Source: Clostridiales bacterium
Lineage (GTDB): Bacteria > Bacillota > Clostridia > Oscillospirales > CAG-272
Direction of reading: 5' to 3'
Length of the DNA: 64,000 nt
Assembly: GCA_003150035.1 (NCBI GenBank)
Contig: QALR01000015.1
Span: forward strand, 62,001-126,000
The notes under the pieces were generated by a model. That model did no database searches and was not told where the DNA came from. It was given only the letters and a program-made list of their open reading frames with translations. The position numbers were made by a program, and so were the translations under genes. Position 1 is the stretch's first letter. Every line of letters begins with the position of its first letter. This document shows positions 8,766-17,630 of the stretch, in pieces.

Positions 8766-8818
8766 TCAAGTTGTTCTGAAGTGCACAGTCATTCTCGTCA
8801 CATCGGAATCTCCTCCAT
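8766..8818 (-). promoter_or_regulatory. prfB leader with Shine-Dalgarno, AUG-UGA start-stop and mini-ORFs
   Basis: On the minus strand GGAGG (8816-8812) is followed, eight bases on, by ATG at 8803-8801 and immediately by TGA at 8800-8798. The same frame is open from an ATG at 8818, giving the six-residue peptide MEEIPM ending at that TGA. A second mini-ORF, ATG at 8792 to TGA at 8766, encodes MTVHFRTT. Both end in UGA, the RF2-specific stop. Because prfB follows directly, this may be an autoregulatory leader. The role is inferred; the sequence elements are seen directly. Confidence 0.45.
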
Positions 8819-8834
8819 TTGTTTTCTCATCTTT

Positions 8835-8863
8835 ATTATAACAAAATCCGTTTATTTTGTAAA
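8835..8863 (-). promoter_or_regulatory. Promoter of prfB
   Basis: Minus-strand TTTACA (8863-8858) and TATAAT (8840-8835) are 17 bases apart. TG one base before the -10 box gives an extended -10. The predicted start site lies about 80 bases before the prfB TTG, so the transcript carries the leader described at 8766-8818. Confidence 0.75.
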
Positions 8864-8889
8864 CCATAAAATATGAGCGAATTGTAAAA

Positions 8890-9276
8890 TCATTTTTTCC
8901 TATGCGTCCCGCACGGGCTCTCAAACATTCCGGTAAGATCGATAAAAAGCTTTCCGTCCCGCTCACGGAAGCCAACAGCCTTTGCCGCCTCATTTTTTTC
9001 GCTCTCAAAATAAGCCTTGTGAATTCCGCAGAGATCAATAAAATTCAATGTCGCCCGACCCATAATGATGAGCGCCTCCATATCCTGGACCCCCGACGTA
9101 TTGCATAAATCATAAAGATGTCCGGCGTCCTCCATGATTCGGAATTGACAAATTCCAACAGGCGCGCCGCTGTCATAAGCAGAGTAAGCAAGAGCAGCCG
9201 CACGATAAGGAATCCCGCAAAGCTCACATAGCGCTTTCTGAGCAGTTTTATCCGCGATCGGTTTGATTTCCAACAT
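8890..9276 (-). CDS. GNAT-like N-acetyltransferase, short
   Basis: The 128-residue protein resembles the GNAT fold. A central GICQFRIMEDAGHLYDLCNTSGVQDMEALIIMGRATLNFIDLCGIHKAYFES matches the core strands and helix of the family, although the acetyl-CoA loop (Q/R-x-x-G-x-G/A) is not clear. GGAGGA lies before the ATG. It is on the same strand as rluB, 39 bases downstream of it, and may be co-transcribed. Substrate unknown. It could also be a degenerate GNAT relative without activity. Confidence 0.7.
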   Translation of the reverse strand: MLEIKPIADKTAQKALCELCGIPYRAAALAYSAYDSGAPVGICQFRIMEDAGHLYDLCNTSGVQDMEALIIMGRATLNFIDLCGIHKAYFESEKNEAAKAVGFRERDGKLFIDLTGMFESPCGTHRKK

Positions 9277-9315
9277 GATAGTTCCTCCGTCTTCCCGTAA
9301 GAAATGCCCGTTCTC

Positions 9316-10026
9316 TCACTTTTTTAAGGATTCCACCTGAGAGCGCGTCAGATACCGCCACTTACCCGGCGTAAGATTTCCGAGCTTCACCTCTCCGACG
9401 GAAATCCGTTTCAAAGATAAAATGACAAGCCCAAGCGACTCGCACATTTTTCGGATTTGCCGGTTTCGTCCCTCAAACAGCTCCATGGCAAGCACGGTAA
9501 AATCCTCTTTTCGCGTCACCACCGTGGTATGAGTCGGCTTTGTCAGATACCCATCGATTTCCATCGGGCGCGAAAGCGCCGCAATCTTCTCGGCCGACAC
9601 CTCGCCGCGCAGCTTCACATGGTATACCTTGGACTTATGATACCGCGGATGTGTGAGCTTATTGGCGAGTTCACCGTCATTGGTAAACAGCAAAAGCCCC
9701 TCCGAATCGAAGTCCAGCCTGCCGACCGGATATACCCGCGTGCCGACGTCCGCAACAAGCTGCGCAACACAGGGACGCCCCTCTTCGTCGTGCATGGTCG
9801 TCACATACCCGCGCGGCTTGTTCAGCATCAGATAGACATGCCGACGGGGAGCACCGACCTTTTTGCCCCGATACAGAACCGTATCCCGCCCCGGGTCTAT
9901 CTTCATTCCCAGAACAGCAGGGCTCCCGTTGACCGTTATTTTTCCCCGCCGGATCTCCTCCTCCGCCGCGCGTCTGGACAGAATGCCCTGTTCAGAAAGA
10001 TATTTTTGCAGACGCATCTCACTCAT
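9316..10026 (-). CDS. rluB: 23S rRNA pseudouridine synthase, RluB/RsuA family
   Basis: The 236-residue protein has an N-terminal S4 RNA-binding domain (MRLQKYLSEQGILSRRAAEEEI, about 4-60). The synthase domain that follows carries the motif GRLDFDSEG at 102-110, with catalytic Asp105. Length and motifs fit the RluB/RluF/RsuA group, which modifies one uridine in 23S or 16S rRNA. AAAGGAG lies upstream of the ATG. It is placed 19 bases after dacF. In many Clostridia rluB follows scpA-scpB-ytfJ-dac as it does here, which favours RluB over RsuA. Confidence 0.9.
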   Translation of the reverse strand: MSEMRLQKYLSEQGILSRRAAEEEIRRGKITVNGSPAVLGMKIDPGRDTVLYRGKKVGAPRRHVYLMLNKPRGYVTTMHDEEGRPCVAQLVADVGTRVYPVGRLDFDSEGLLLFTNDGELANKLTHPRYHKSKVYHVKLRGEVSAEKIAALSRPMEIDGYLTKPTHTTVVTRKEDFTVLAMELFEGRNRQIRKMCESLGLVILSLKRISVGEVKLGNLTPGKWRYLTRSQVESLKK

Positions 10027-10045
10027 GTGACAACTCCTTTATTCT

Positions 10046-11164
10046 TTATCCGGCAAAGGGGATAAGCTTTCGCCAGAATGACTTTTCCCCACGCACACAG
10101 GGAACCGATTTCTCCGCATAAAGAGGGACCGACCCGATCTCCTGCCCGTCCGCCAGAAAATAGGCCATGCCAATACAGTCTCCCTTTTCCACGCCCGCAT
10201 AAACGAAGCGAGGAAGCTCCACACGCACGGAAACGGCTCCATGATCACGGGGCAGCATCGCGTCGCAGGCATCGACATTGGAGACCGCCACAAGGTCCGT
10301 TTCTCCGCCACAGACAGGAACCTCATAGGAAAGGGCACCCGACGTGGCAAGCGTCTCTCTTTCATATAAAGAAAAACCATAATCGAGCAGGGCGCGGTGG
10401 TCCCGCCAATCATCCCCGTCATTCAGCGTCACGCAAATCAAACGCACGCCGTCCCGTTCGGCAGCGGAAACAAGCGTTCTGCCACACTTTTTGGTGAATC
10501 CGGTCTTGACGCCGATAATATCTTCGTAGCTGCGCAGCAGCTTGTTGTGATTGACGAGAAGCCTTGAAGCGCTGGAATTGTGAAGCGGGATAACCTTTTT
10601 TTCCGTTGCGACAATTTCAGCAAAGGTATCGTTCTCCAATGCGTAAGCGGCAATTTTGGCAAGCTCAAAGGCAGTCGTATAGTGATTTTCATCATCCAGT
10701 CCATGTGGATTCATAAAATGCGTGTCGGAAAGGCCAAGCTCTCTTGCCTTTTCATTCATCATAGCGGCGAAGTCCTCGATTCCGCCGGCGACGTCATAGG
10801 CAATGGCAGCCGCCGCATCATTGGCACTTTGCAGCATCAGCGCATACAAAAGCGTTTCCATTGTAATATCCTCTCCGGCATAAAGATAGACCGAAGAGCC
10901 CTCGACTCCCACTGCCGCCGGCGCAACGGTAACAAGCTTGTCCAGTTTCGCGTTCTCGATCGCCACGATTGCCGTCATGATTTTTGTCGTGCTCGCCATA
11001 CCACGACGCTCGTTTTCATTTTTTCCATATAGAATCCGTCCGCTCGACGCATCAATCAGCACAGCGGAAGAAGCAGACACGGAAGGCGCCGACAGCGCGT
11101 GAACCATAAGCGGAGTGAGGGACAACACCGTAAACAAAACTGCGAAAAAACGTATGATCTTCAT
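10046..11164 (-). CDS. dacF: D-alanyl-D-alanine carboxypeptidase, DacF/PBP5 type
   Basis: This is a secreted penicillin-binding protein that trims the terminal D-Ala of peptidoglycan stem peptides. The 372-residue precursor has a signal peptide (about 1-24, MKIIRFFAVLFTVLSLTPLM followed by VHA-L). All three active-site motifs are present: S58-T-T-K61, S113-A-N and K220-T-G. A C-terminal beta domain of about 100 residues follows. AGGAG precedes the ATG. The position between ytfJ and rluB matches the clostridial spore-cortex cluster, so a role in the developing spore is likely. spmA and spmB, often adjacent, are absent. Confidence 0.93.
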   Translation of the reverse strand: MKIIRFFAVLFTVLSLTPLMVHALSAPSVSASSAVLIDASSGRILYGKNENERRGMASTTKIMTAIVAIENAKLDKLVTVAPAAVGVEGSSVYLYAGEDITMETLLYALMLQSANDAAAAIAYDVAGGIEDFAAMMNEKARELGLSDTHFMNPHGLDDENHYTTAFELAKIAAYALENDTFAEIVATEKKVIPLHNSSASRLLVNHNKLLRSYEDIIGVKTGFTKKCGRTLVSAAERDGVRLICVTLNDGDDWRDHRALLDYGFSLYERETLATSGALSYEVPVCGGETDLVAVSNVDACDAMLPRDHGAVSVRVELPRFVYAGVEKGDCIGMAYFLADGQEIGSVPLYAEKSVPCVRGEKSFWRKLIPFAG

Positions 11165-11296
11165 CGATATTTCTCCTGCTTTTTTTCCTTATTGATATGG
11201 AGAAACGATGAATTCTATTCGTTTTTTAATCGGGGCACGGCTTGATACGCTGCCCTGCCAAGCTTGCATCATGGCAAGACGAACGCATGCTCCTCA

Positions 11297-11336
11297 GGGG
11301 TTCAGCGAGGAATCTTATCCTCGCTGAAAAAGCCCC
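11297..11336. repeat. Perfect inverted repeat between ytfJ and dacF
   Basis: TTCAGCGAGGA (11301-11311) and TCCTCGCTGAA (11317-11327) pair perfectly around a 5-base loop. GGGG at 11297-11300 can pair with CCCC at 11333-11336 outside it. No T-run follows on the minus strand, so it is not a simple terminator for ytfJ. It may be an mRNA-stabilising or processing structure. The remaining ytfJ-dacF spacer shows no gene. Confidence 0.6.
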
Positions 11337-11387
11337 AAAAAGAGATGGAGACATCTGCGCTTTGGTTATGCCTGAAATACAAACGCC

Positions 11388-11906
11388 TCAAGCGTTCTCA
11401 TCCGATACAGGAGCTTCCCCAGCCTCTTCCGCCGCCTCCGCTTTCTTTTCCGCGGCCTCTTCTTCGGCCTTTTTTTCCTCTTTTTTCTTTTTTCTGTTAT
11501 CGAACATCGCCTTGATTTTGGCGATAATATCCGGCGCCTTGTCGACAATGTTTTCAATCGAAGCGCCAAGGTCCGACGTCCCGGTCGGATTTTTCATATT
11601 CAAAAGCTCGACGCCGCCGTCAGCGCCAACCACAAGGAAGCCGACCGGCGTGACCGAAACACCGGTGCCGCCTCCGCCGCCAAAGTTGTTTTTTCCGGCC
11701 GCGACGGAATTTTTACCCGCATAGTCGTTTCCGCCGCCGGCAAAACCGACCGACACCTTTGAGACCGGAATAATCGTCGTTCCCGAGCCCGTTACAATCG
11801 GCTCGCCGATAATAGTGTTGGCATCCACAAGCTCGCGGATACTGTCAAGCGAGGATTCAATCAGCTCGCTGATTTTGTTCTTTTGTGCGTTTTTCTGGTT
11901 ATCCAT
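11388..11906 (-). CDS. ytfJ: Spore protein YtfJ/GerW family
   Basis: YtfJ (GerW) is a forespore protein needed for germination in Bacillus. I start it at the ATG at 11906, after AAAGGAAG. The longer frame to 11975 lies inside the upstream gene. The 172-residue product has the family core: a short N-terminal helix (ISELIESSLDSIRELVDANTIIGEPIV), the strand pattern GTTIIPVSKVSVGFAGGG, and the glycine-rich GGGGGTGVSVTPVGFLVV. A Lys/Glu/Ala-rich C-terminal tail follows (about 140-172). It overlaps the end of the DUF2953 gene by eight bases, so translation is probably coupled. Confidence 0.93.
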   Translation of the reverse strand: MDNQKNAQKNKISELIESSLDSIRELVDANTIIGEPIVTGSGTTIIPVSKVSVGFAGGGNDYAGKNSVAAGKNNFGGGGGTGVSVTPVGFLVVGADGGVELLNMKNPTGTSDLGASIENIVDKAPDIIAKIKAMFDNRKKKKEEKKAEEEAAEKKAEAAEEAGEAPVSDENA

Positions 11907-12528
11907 TCTCCATGCTTCCTTTCTGCTCATCAGTCTTACTGTTTTTATTTCTGACAAATGCGATTCCTGCCGCAAGAAGCGTTACAAGCGCGCCCCATAA
12001 ATGGATAGAAAAGTCGATTTTAATATAAGCCTTTGTTTTTTCTCCGACAAAATCTGCATATACGTTTACCGGTGCCGAACGCTTCACGCCAAAATTGGCG
12101 GTATTTTTCAGGAGCTCAAACAACGTGCTAGAAAGCCCCGTCACGGCGCCGTAAAGAATCGCCGTTTTCGCCGCGTCTCCTGTTGCAACAGAAATCTCAT
12201 AGTGATGCACACGGATGCGCAGATGGCGGGAAAGCTTTTTGATAACAGCCGCCGCTATTTTCATAACCAGACGAATCATATGCAGAATGTTTTTTTTCTC
12301 CCTCTCGGGCCTCTTTTTCTGCTTTTTCTTTTTTGCGGGCGCTTCCCTCTTTTGTTTCTCTTTCTTCGGCCGCTTCCGGCGTCTTGCCGGAAAAAGCGAA
12401 AGCCTCACAAACAGCACGCGCAGCCATACCCGGACATCTCCGTCCGCCTGCACCGTGATATGAAACGGTACCGTAAAGAGAAAAATTAGAAAAAGAATTA
12501 CGGCGGCGGCAATGACAAGCCCCGTCAT
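11899..12528 (-). CDS. DUF2953 family membrane protein
   Basis: The 209-residue protein has an N-terminal membrane helix (about 3-23) and a very basic Lys/Arg stretch (about 47-80). A C-terminal domain follows, with YEISVATGDAAKTAILYGAVTGLSSTLFELL, the DUF2953 pattern, and a last hydrophobic segment (about 180-196). The function is unknown in the family. It sits between scpB and ytfJ in most Clostridia, which suggests a sporulation-related role. Its ATG overlaps the scpB stop (ATGA), and its 3' end overlaps ytfJ. Confidence 0.85.
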   Translation of the reverse strand: MTGLVIAAAVILFLIFLFTVPFHITVQADGDVRVWLRVLFVRLSLFPARRRKRPKKEKQKREAPAKKKKQKKRPEREKKNILHMIRLVMKIAAAVIKKLSRHLRIRVHHYEISVATGDAAKTAILYGAVTGLSSTLFELLKNTANFGVKRSAPVNVYADFVGEKTKAYIKIDFSIHLWGALVTLLAAGIAFVRNKNSKTDEQKGSMENG

Positions 12529-13082
12529 ACCACAGCGCCGTCCGCGGACGGCAGGGGTGGAAGCTCAGAAATATCGGAAAGCCCGAACACTCGCAAAAAC
12601 GCCTCCGTTGTACCGTAAAGCCGCGGACGCCCCGGCACATCCATTCTGCCCTTTTCTTCAATCAACTCTCGCTCCGTCAAAACCCCGACGGAATACGCGC
12701 TGTCAACACCGCGCACCTGGTCGATATAAGAACGGGTAACCGGCTGATTATACGCAATAATAGCAAGCGTTTCAAGCGACGCTTTGGACAGATTGCCGCC
12801 ATCCCGGATGCCAAGCGCCTGCTTAATATAGTCGGAAAACACTTCCTTGGTGACGAGTTGGCAGGCTCCCCCGAGCGTCAAAAGCTGGATGCCGCGCGGA
12901 AGTCCCTCCGTTTCATATTCCGCAGCGTACTCGGCTACGATTTGCCGGACTTCCTCTTCCGTGACACCCGTCACTTCGGAAAGCTTAGCAAAGGTTACAG
13001 GATGACCGGCGGCGAACAGGACCGCCTCGATAATGCGCTTGATTTCCTCGCGCGTAAGCGTTTTCCCTTCATCCGGCAGCAT
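12525..13082 (-). CDS. scpB: Segregation and condensation protein B
   Basis: ScpB binds ScpA as part of the SMC condensin that organises the chromosome. I choose the ATG at 13082 because GGAGGTG lies seven bases upstream. A start 11 codons earlier would enlarge the overlap with scpA and has no ribosome binding site. The 185-residue product has two winged-helix domains, with the conserved LSKASLETLAIIAYNQPVTRSYIDQVRGVDS and the C-terminal GRPRLYGTTEAFLRVFGL. It overlaps scpA by 14 bases. Confidence 0.95.
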   Translation of the reverse strand: MLPDEGKTLTREEIKRIIEAVLFAAGHPVTFAKLSEVTGVTEEEVRQIVAEYAAEYETEGLPRGIQLLTLGGACQLVTKEVFSDYIKQALGIRDGGNLSKASLETLAIIAYNQPVTRSYIDQVRGVDSAYSVGVLTERELIEEKGRMDVPGRPRLYGTTEAFLRVFGLSDISELPPLPSADGAVV

Positions 13083-13845
13083 TCGCGTCCACCTCCGTTT
13101 TTTTTCTATGTTCAAAACTGAAATTCAAAATCACATGAGAGCCCGTCACATCTCCCGGCTCCTTTGTAAGGGTGATCCGTCCCGCCTTCAGAAGCTCCAG
13201 AACAGCATAGAAAATGGCGACAATCTCCGACCGGCCCGATACCCCGTCAAACAGTTCGTCAAAACAGGCGCGGCGGCGGCGATGCAGAAACCGTAAAACG
13301 GAAACAATCTTTTCCGATACCGGCACCACATGGCGTGCAATGAGCGGCGTAAGACTTTCCATCGGGCGGTTCTCCTCCGCCTCTCTCTGACGCTCTCCCA
13401 TCCGAAGCAGCAGTTTTTCCATCGCCCCTGTCAGAAGTGCAATATCCATGGCATCCGGCACACCTCGGTCCGTCCTTATCTCGTCGGTATCCTTTGCGAA
13501 GCGGCCCGAAAAATCTTTTTCCCGCTCGGCGAGCCAACCTGCCGCCTCTTTTGCCGTTTTATACTCCATCAGCACCCGGACAAGCTCCTCACGCGGATCG
13601 CCCTCCTCTTCTTTCCTTGGCAGCAGCATCCGGCTTTTGATATACATCAGCTCGGACGCCATCGTGATAAACTCGCCCGCGACCTCCATATCCATCTGTT
13701 TCATCATTTCCACATACGCCATGTACTGTTCAAAGATCGGCGCAATTTTGATATCTAAGATTTCCATTTTATTTTTGGCAATCAACGCAAGCAAAAGCTC
13801 GAGCGGACCCTCATATATCTCGGTCTTAAAAACAAGCGGTTCCAA
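13069..13845 (-). CDS. scpA: Segregation and condensation protein A
   Basis: ScpA is the kleisin that bridges the SMC heads. The family start (F-EGPLELLL) follows a TTG at 13845 that has GGGAGG five bases upstream. A TTG at 13878 has no such site, so the shorter form of 258 residues is preferred. The N-terminal SMC-binding part (TEIYEGPLELLLALIAKNKMEILDIKIAPI) and the C-terminal winged helix (SRSEIVAIFYAVLELLKAGRI-like) are both seen. It follows the M50 protease gene by about 36 bases and is coupled to scpB. Confidence 0.94.
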   Translation of the reverse strand: MEPLVFKTEIYEGPLELLLALIAKNKMEILDIKIAPIFEQYMAYVEMMKQMDMEVAGEFITMASELMYIKSRMLLPRKEEEGDPREELVRVLMEYKTAKEAAGWLAEREKDFSGRFAKDTDEIRTDRGVPDAMDIALLTGAMEKLLLRMGERQREAEENRPMESLTPLIARHVVPVSEKIVSVLRFLHRRRRACFDELFDGVSGRSEIVAIFYAVLELLKAGRITLTKEPGDVTGSHVILNFSFEHRKKTEVDANAAG

Positions 13846-13881
13846 TACAACCTCCCTGCCATGTGGCACCCGAATCAAAAA

Positions 13882-14634
13882 CTACGGAAAGCGGAAGAAC
13901 GGCAACAGTCGAATAAGCCAATTGATCCCGCTGAGCAGTGAACCGGATATGATACTCAAAATATTGCTGAAAGCGCCGAGCCACAAAAGAATAAACAGCG
14001 CGATTATAATATATTTTTCATATCGCATAATGCCGAAGTACCATTTTGAGGGCAGAAAAATATACGCGATTCGGGAGCCGTCAAGTGGCGGGATCGGCAA
14101 AAGATTGAAGACCGCAAGGCTGATATTCAGAATAGAAAACTGCAGAAGAAAAACGAAAAGCAAATACATAAGCCTCGCCGACAGGACCTCAGTGCCAAGA
14201 TACGCCGGCCAGTTAAACATTGCCGCATTCCACAAATCGGAGAACGCGACCGGATCTGCCGCCGTCAGCGAATAAATCAGATAGGAAAGATAAAGCAGCA
14301 GCATCCCGATGATGCACATCAGGAGATTGGAAATCGGTCCGGCGGCAGCCACGAGCGCCATATCCCGCCGCGGCTTTTTATAATACCGTGCGTTGACCGG
14401 CACCGGCTTCGCCCAACCAAAGCTGAAAAGCACCATACAGATAAGGCCCAGAATATCGATATGCTTCAGTGGGTTCAGCGTCAGCCTGCCGAGATTCCTC
14501 GCGGTGGGATCACCGAGTCTGTACGAAACCCACCCATGCGCACATTCATGAACGGAAAGCGCGAGAAGCACGCCGGGAATGGCAAGCAGATAAGCAACCA
14601 AAACATTCGGATTGGAAAAAATATCAAACAACAT
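13882..14634 (-). CDS. Site-2-protease-family (M50) membrane metalloprotease
   Basis: The 250-residue polytopic protein carries the zinc motif HECAH at 29-33 within the first transmembrane region. The second motif NLLPIPPLDG is at 177-186, with Asp185 as the third zinc ligand. It has about six membrane segments and no PDZ domain, which places it with the short YwhC/SpoIVFB-like group rather than RseP. The substrate is unknown. In Clostridia this gene commonly precedes scpA-scpB, as here. AAAGGA lies before the ATG. Confidence 0.92.
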   Translation of the reverse strand: MLFDIFSNPNVLVAYLLAIPGVLLALSVHECAHGWVSYRLGDPTARNLGRLTLNPLKHIDILGLICMVLFSFGWAKPVPVNARYYKKPRRDMALVAAAGPISNLLMCIIGMLLLYLSYLIYSLTAADPVAFSDLWNAAMFNWPAYLGTEVLSARLMYLLFVFLLQFSILNISLAVFNLLPIPPLDGSRIAYIFLPSKWYFGIMRYEKYIIIALFILLWLGAFSNILSIISGSLLSGINWLIRLLPFFRFP

Positions 14635-14653
14635 AGCCTCGGAATCCTTTCAA

Positions 14654-15256
14654 TTATGAGGATACGATTTCGGAAAGCGCCGACAAAAGCGTGCTGCGCC
14701 CCTCTCCCGTCTGCGAGGAAAACAGCACCGTGCGTATCTTTTCCGCCGCATAGGGCGGTAAAAGAAGCGGATGGGTCGCAAGCGCCTCAAAATTGGTACG
14801 TCTTGCCGTCGCCCCGAGCTTGTCGGACTTAGTCGCTACCACAAGATAAGGGACAGCGTTCGCATTGAGCCATTCGAGCATCATGATATCATCCTCGGTC
14901 GGCCCGACCTTCAGATCGACGAACTGCCATACGGCCGAGGCAAGCCCTTCACCGAAATAAGCATCCGCCAGCGACGAAAAGCTTCTGCGGCGATCCGCAG
15001 AACGCCTCGCATATCCATAACCGGGCAAATCGACAAGGTACGCCCTGCTGTCTATCTCATAGAAATTCAGCGTCACGGTTTTTCCAGGAGACGAGCTGGT
15101 ACGGGCAAAATTTTTTCTGCCGAGCAAGGTGTTGATAAGAGAGCTCTTCCCTACGTTCGACCGCCCGGAAAGCGCTATCTGCGGCAGTCCGTCCCGCGGG
15201 AACTGGTCGGGTCTGCCCGCCGTCATTTTAAGGACGGCATTCTGGATATTGAGCAT
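14654..15256 (-). CDS. engB: Ribosome biogenesis GTP-binding protein EngB/YsxC
   Basis: This essential GTPase is needed for late assembly of the 50S subunit. The start is the ATG at 15256 after AGAGGA. The longer frame lies in the lon gene. The 200-residue product shows G1 GRSNVGKSS (31-39), G3 DLPGYGYA (76-83) and G4 TKSD (142-145), the exact EngB pattern. It overlaps the 3' end of lon by 29 bases, the same lon-ysxC order as in Bacillus, so the two are expected to be co-translated. Confidence 0.97.
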   Translation of the reverse strand: MLNIQNAVLKMTAGRPDQFPRDGLPQIALSGRSNVGKSSLINTLLGRKNFARTSSSPGKTVTLNFYEIDSRAYLVDLPGYGYARRSADRRRSFSSLADAYFGEGLASAVWQFVDLKVGPTEDDIMMLEWLNANAVPYLVVATKSDKLGATARRTNFEALATHPLLLPPYAAEKIRTVLFSSQTGEGRSTLLSALSEIVSS

Positions 15257-17630
15257 ATTTTTCCTCTTTTTTGCGTTTTCTCTCAAACGGAGAGCGCTCG
15301 AGCGCAATTTCCAACGCTTCTGCGGCAGTGGAGACTGTGCGGATCTCGACGGCTGCCTTCACTTCATCGACAATTTCCGCGATATCGCTTTCATTGTCTT
15401 TCGGAATGATAATCGTTTTGACGCCGGCAAGATAAGCCGCCATCGTTTTCTCACGCAGGCCGCCGATTGCCATCACCTTGCCGTGCAGGGTAATTTCTCC
15501 CGTCATGGCCACGTCACACCGGACGGGAATTTTGCAAAGCTCGCTTGCAAGAGCCGTTACCATTGTGACCCCGGCAGACGGACCATCCTTCGGAACAGCA
15601 CCCTCCGGCACATGGATATGAATGTCATTGGTCTTATAGAAGTTCTCGTCGATGCCAAGCTTACCGGAAATCGCCCGTATGTAACTGATTGCCGCCTTGG
15701 CGGATTCTTTCATCACATCTCCCAGTGAACCGGTAAGCTCCAGGCGCCCATTTCCGGGAAGCGCCACCGCTTCAATCCGGAGAAGATCACCGCCAAGCTC
15801 CGTCCATGCCATGCCGTTTACAATGCCGATTTCGTTGTTTTCCGATATCCGGTCGCGAAGCATCTTTTGTTCGCCGACAAAGGAGGTAAGGTTTTTAAGG
15901 GTTATGCGCACGCTTTTCTTCTCTCCACAGGAGATAATTTTCGCAGCGCGGCGGCAGCATTTCTCAATGTGGCGCTCAAGGGTGCGGACACCGGCTTCTC
16001 TCGTATAGCAGTCAATGAGTTCATAGACGCAGTCGTCGTCCATCTTGAACATGCGGGCAAGCAGACCGTGCTTTTTCATCTGCTTGGGGATCAGATGATG
16101 GCGGGCAATCGCAAATTTTTCCGAGCGCGTATAAGCGTGAAGCTCGATGATTTCCATTCTGTCAAGCAGCGGGCGCGGAACAGTGTCCAGGCTGTTTGCC
16201 GTCGCGATAAACATACAGTTGGATAAATCCACCGGCAGCTCAACAAAATTATCGCGGAAGGTCTTGTTCTGCTCGCGGTCGAGCACCTCCAACATAGCGG
16301 AAGCCGGATCTCCGCGCATGTCGCTCGCCATTTTATCGATTTCATCAAGTAAAATCAGCGGATTGTTGCTTTTGGCTTCGATGAGGGCGCCAATGATGCG
16401 GCCCGGCATGGACCCGATATAAGTTTTTCGGTGCCCACGGATTTCTGCCTCGTCATGCACGCCGCCGAGAGATACACGGACAAATTTTCGATTCGTTGCC
16501 CGGGCGATAGAGGTCGCGATCGAAGTTTTCCCCGTGCCGGGAGGCCCGACAAGACAGATAATTTGGCCGCGCAAATCGGGATTTAGCTTCAGCGCAGCAA
16601 GATATTCAAGAATTCTGTCCTTGACCTTCTCAAGCCCGTCATGATCATCATCCAGAATCTTCTTCACTTTTGGGATATCGATTCTCTCCTCTGTGGAAAC
16701 GGAAAACGGAACGTCCAAGCACACCTCAATATAATTGCGGATAACGGTATTTTCTGCCGAGTCGAATGGCACACGAGACAAACGCTTGATTTCCTTATTA
16801 AGCGCTTTTTTCACATATTCCGGATAATTTCCTTTGGCAAGCCTCTCCGAATATTCTCCGATTTCATCGTCGTCAAAAGCTTCATCGTCCTCCTCAAGCT
16901 CTTCTCGAATAACCTTTAATTGCTCGCGCAGATAATAATCACGCTGATTTTTTTTCATGCGTTCATCCACCTCGCGCTTGATGTGGATACGTTCCTCCAT
17001 GACGCTTTTTTCTGCTTCCAGCATATTGATAAGCTTTTCCGCACGTGCGCACGGGGAAAATTCCTCAAGAATTTTCTGTTTATCCTCCGTGTCCGAAAGC
17101 AGATTTTCCGCTGCAAAATCACATGCTTGCCCAAGGTCGCGTATGGTATCAAAAAGCAGCCAGAATTCCTTTGAAAATTTCGGCGCATATTTTGTAAACT
17201 CTGAAATAATACTCTTGATCTCGCGCAGAAGCGCGCGGGAACGCAGTTCCGTTCCCGTTTCGATGACAATCTTTTCAAAGATATGCGCTGTCTGTAATTT
17301 TTCATCGTCAAAGCCTGTCAGCACCGCCCGCATCTGGGGTTCAATAATGGCACGGAACAGCCCGCTCTGTGTTTTGACGACCTGCTTGACTTTTGAGATA
17401 ACTCCCACGGAGTATACCCCATCCATATCGGTGACATCCTCTAGCGGATTTTTCTGACACACCAAGAAAACAGGCGTCCCCTCCTTTGCTGCCGTCTCCA
17501 AAACCCGTTTTGCCGGGCCCTTATCCATATCCACGGTCATCGGAATTCCCGGAAAAGCCACAACACGGCGCAGGACCGCGCAAGGCATGGTATGTTTTTT
17601 AATGGTTTCTGTTGTGATTGCCATATTCAT
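15228..17630 (-). CDS. lon: ATP-dependent protease Lon
   Basis: Lon degrades misfolded and regulatory proteins in the cytoplasm. The 800-residue product has the N-terminal LON substrate domain (about 10-200), a coiled-coil region, and an AAA+ module with Walker A GPPGTGKT (about 355). The protease domain holds Ser685 in KDGPSAG and Lys728, exactly 43 residues apart as in other Lon proteins. AGGGAG precedes the ATG at 17630. A second ATG two codons later is also possible. The start of engB lies within its last 29 bases. Confidence 0.98.
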   Translation of the reverse strand: MNMAITTETIKKHTMPCAVLRRVVAFPGIPMTVDMDKGPAKRVLETAAKEGTPVFLVCQKNPLEDVTDMDGVYSVGVISKVKQVVKTQSGLFRAIIEPQMRAVLTGFDDEKLQTAHIFEKIVIETGTELRSRALLREIKSIISEFTKYAPKFSKEFWLLFDTIRDLGQACDFAAENLLSDTEDKQKILEEFSPCARAEKLINMLEAEKSVMEERIHIKREVDERMKKNQRDYYLREQLKVIREELEEDDEAFDDDEIGEYSERLAKGNYPEYVKKALNKEIKRLSRVPFDSAENTVIRNYIEVCLDVPFSVSTEERIDIPKVKKILDDDHDGLEKVKDRILEYLAALKLNPDLRGQIICLVGPPGTGKTSIATSIARATNRKFVRVSLGGVHDEAEIRGHRKTYIGSMPGRIIGALIEAKSNNPLILLDEIDKMASDMRGDPASAMLEVLDREQNKTFRDNFVELPVDLSNCMFIATANSLDTVPRPLLDRMEIIELHAYTRSEKFAIARHHLIPKQMKKHGLLARMFKMDDDCVYELIDCYTREAGVRTLERHIEKCCRRAAKIISCGEKKSVRITLKNLTSFVGEQKMLRDRISENNEIGIVNGMAWTELGGDLLRIEAVALPGNGRLELTGSLGDVMKESAKAAISYIRAISGKLGIDENFYKTNDIHIHVPEGAVPKDGPSAGVTMVTALASELCKIPVRCDVAMTGEITLHGKVMAIGGLREKTMAAYLAGVKTIIIPKDNESDIAEIVDEVKAAVEIRTVSTAAEALEIALERSPFERKRKKEEKYAQYPECRP

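Noticed and set aside
8746..8768. CTTGAC in the prfB leader as a frameshift slip site
   Set aside because: It lies before the RF2 start, whereas known slip sites are about 25 codons inside the gene. The encoded RF2 is already full length.
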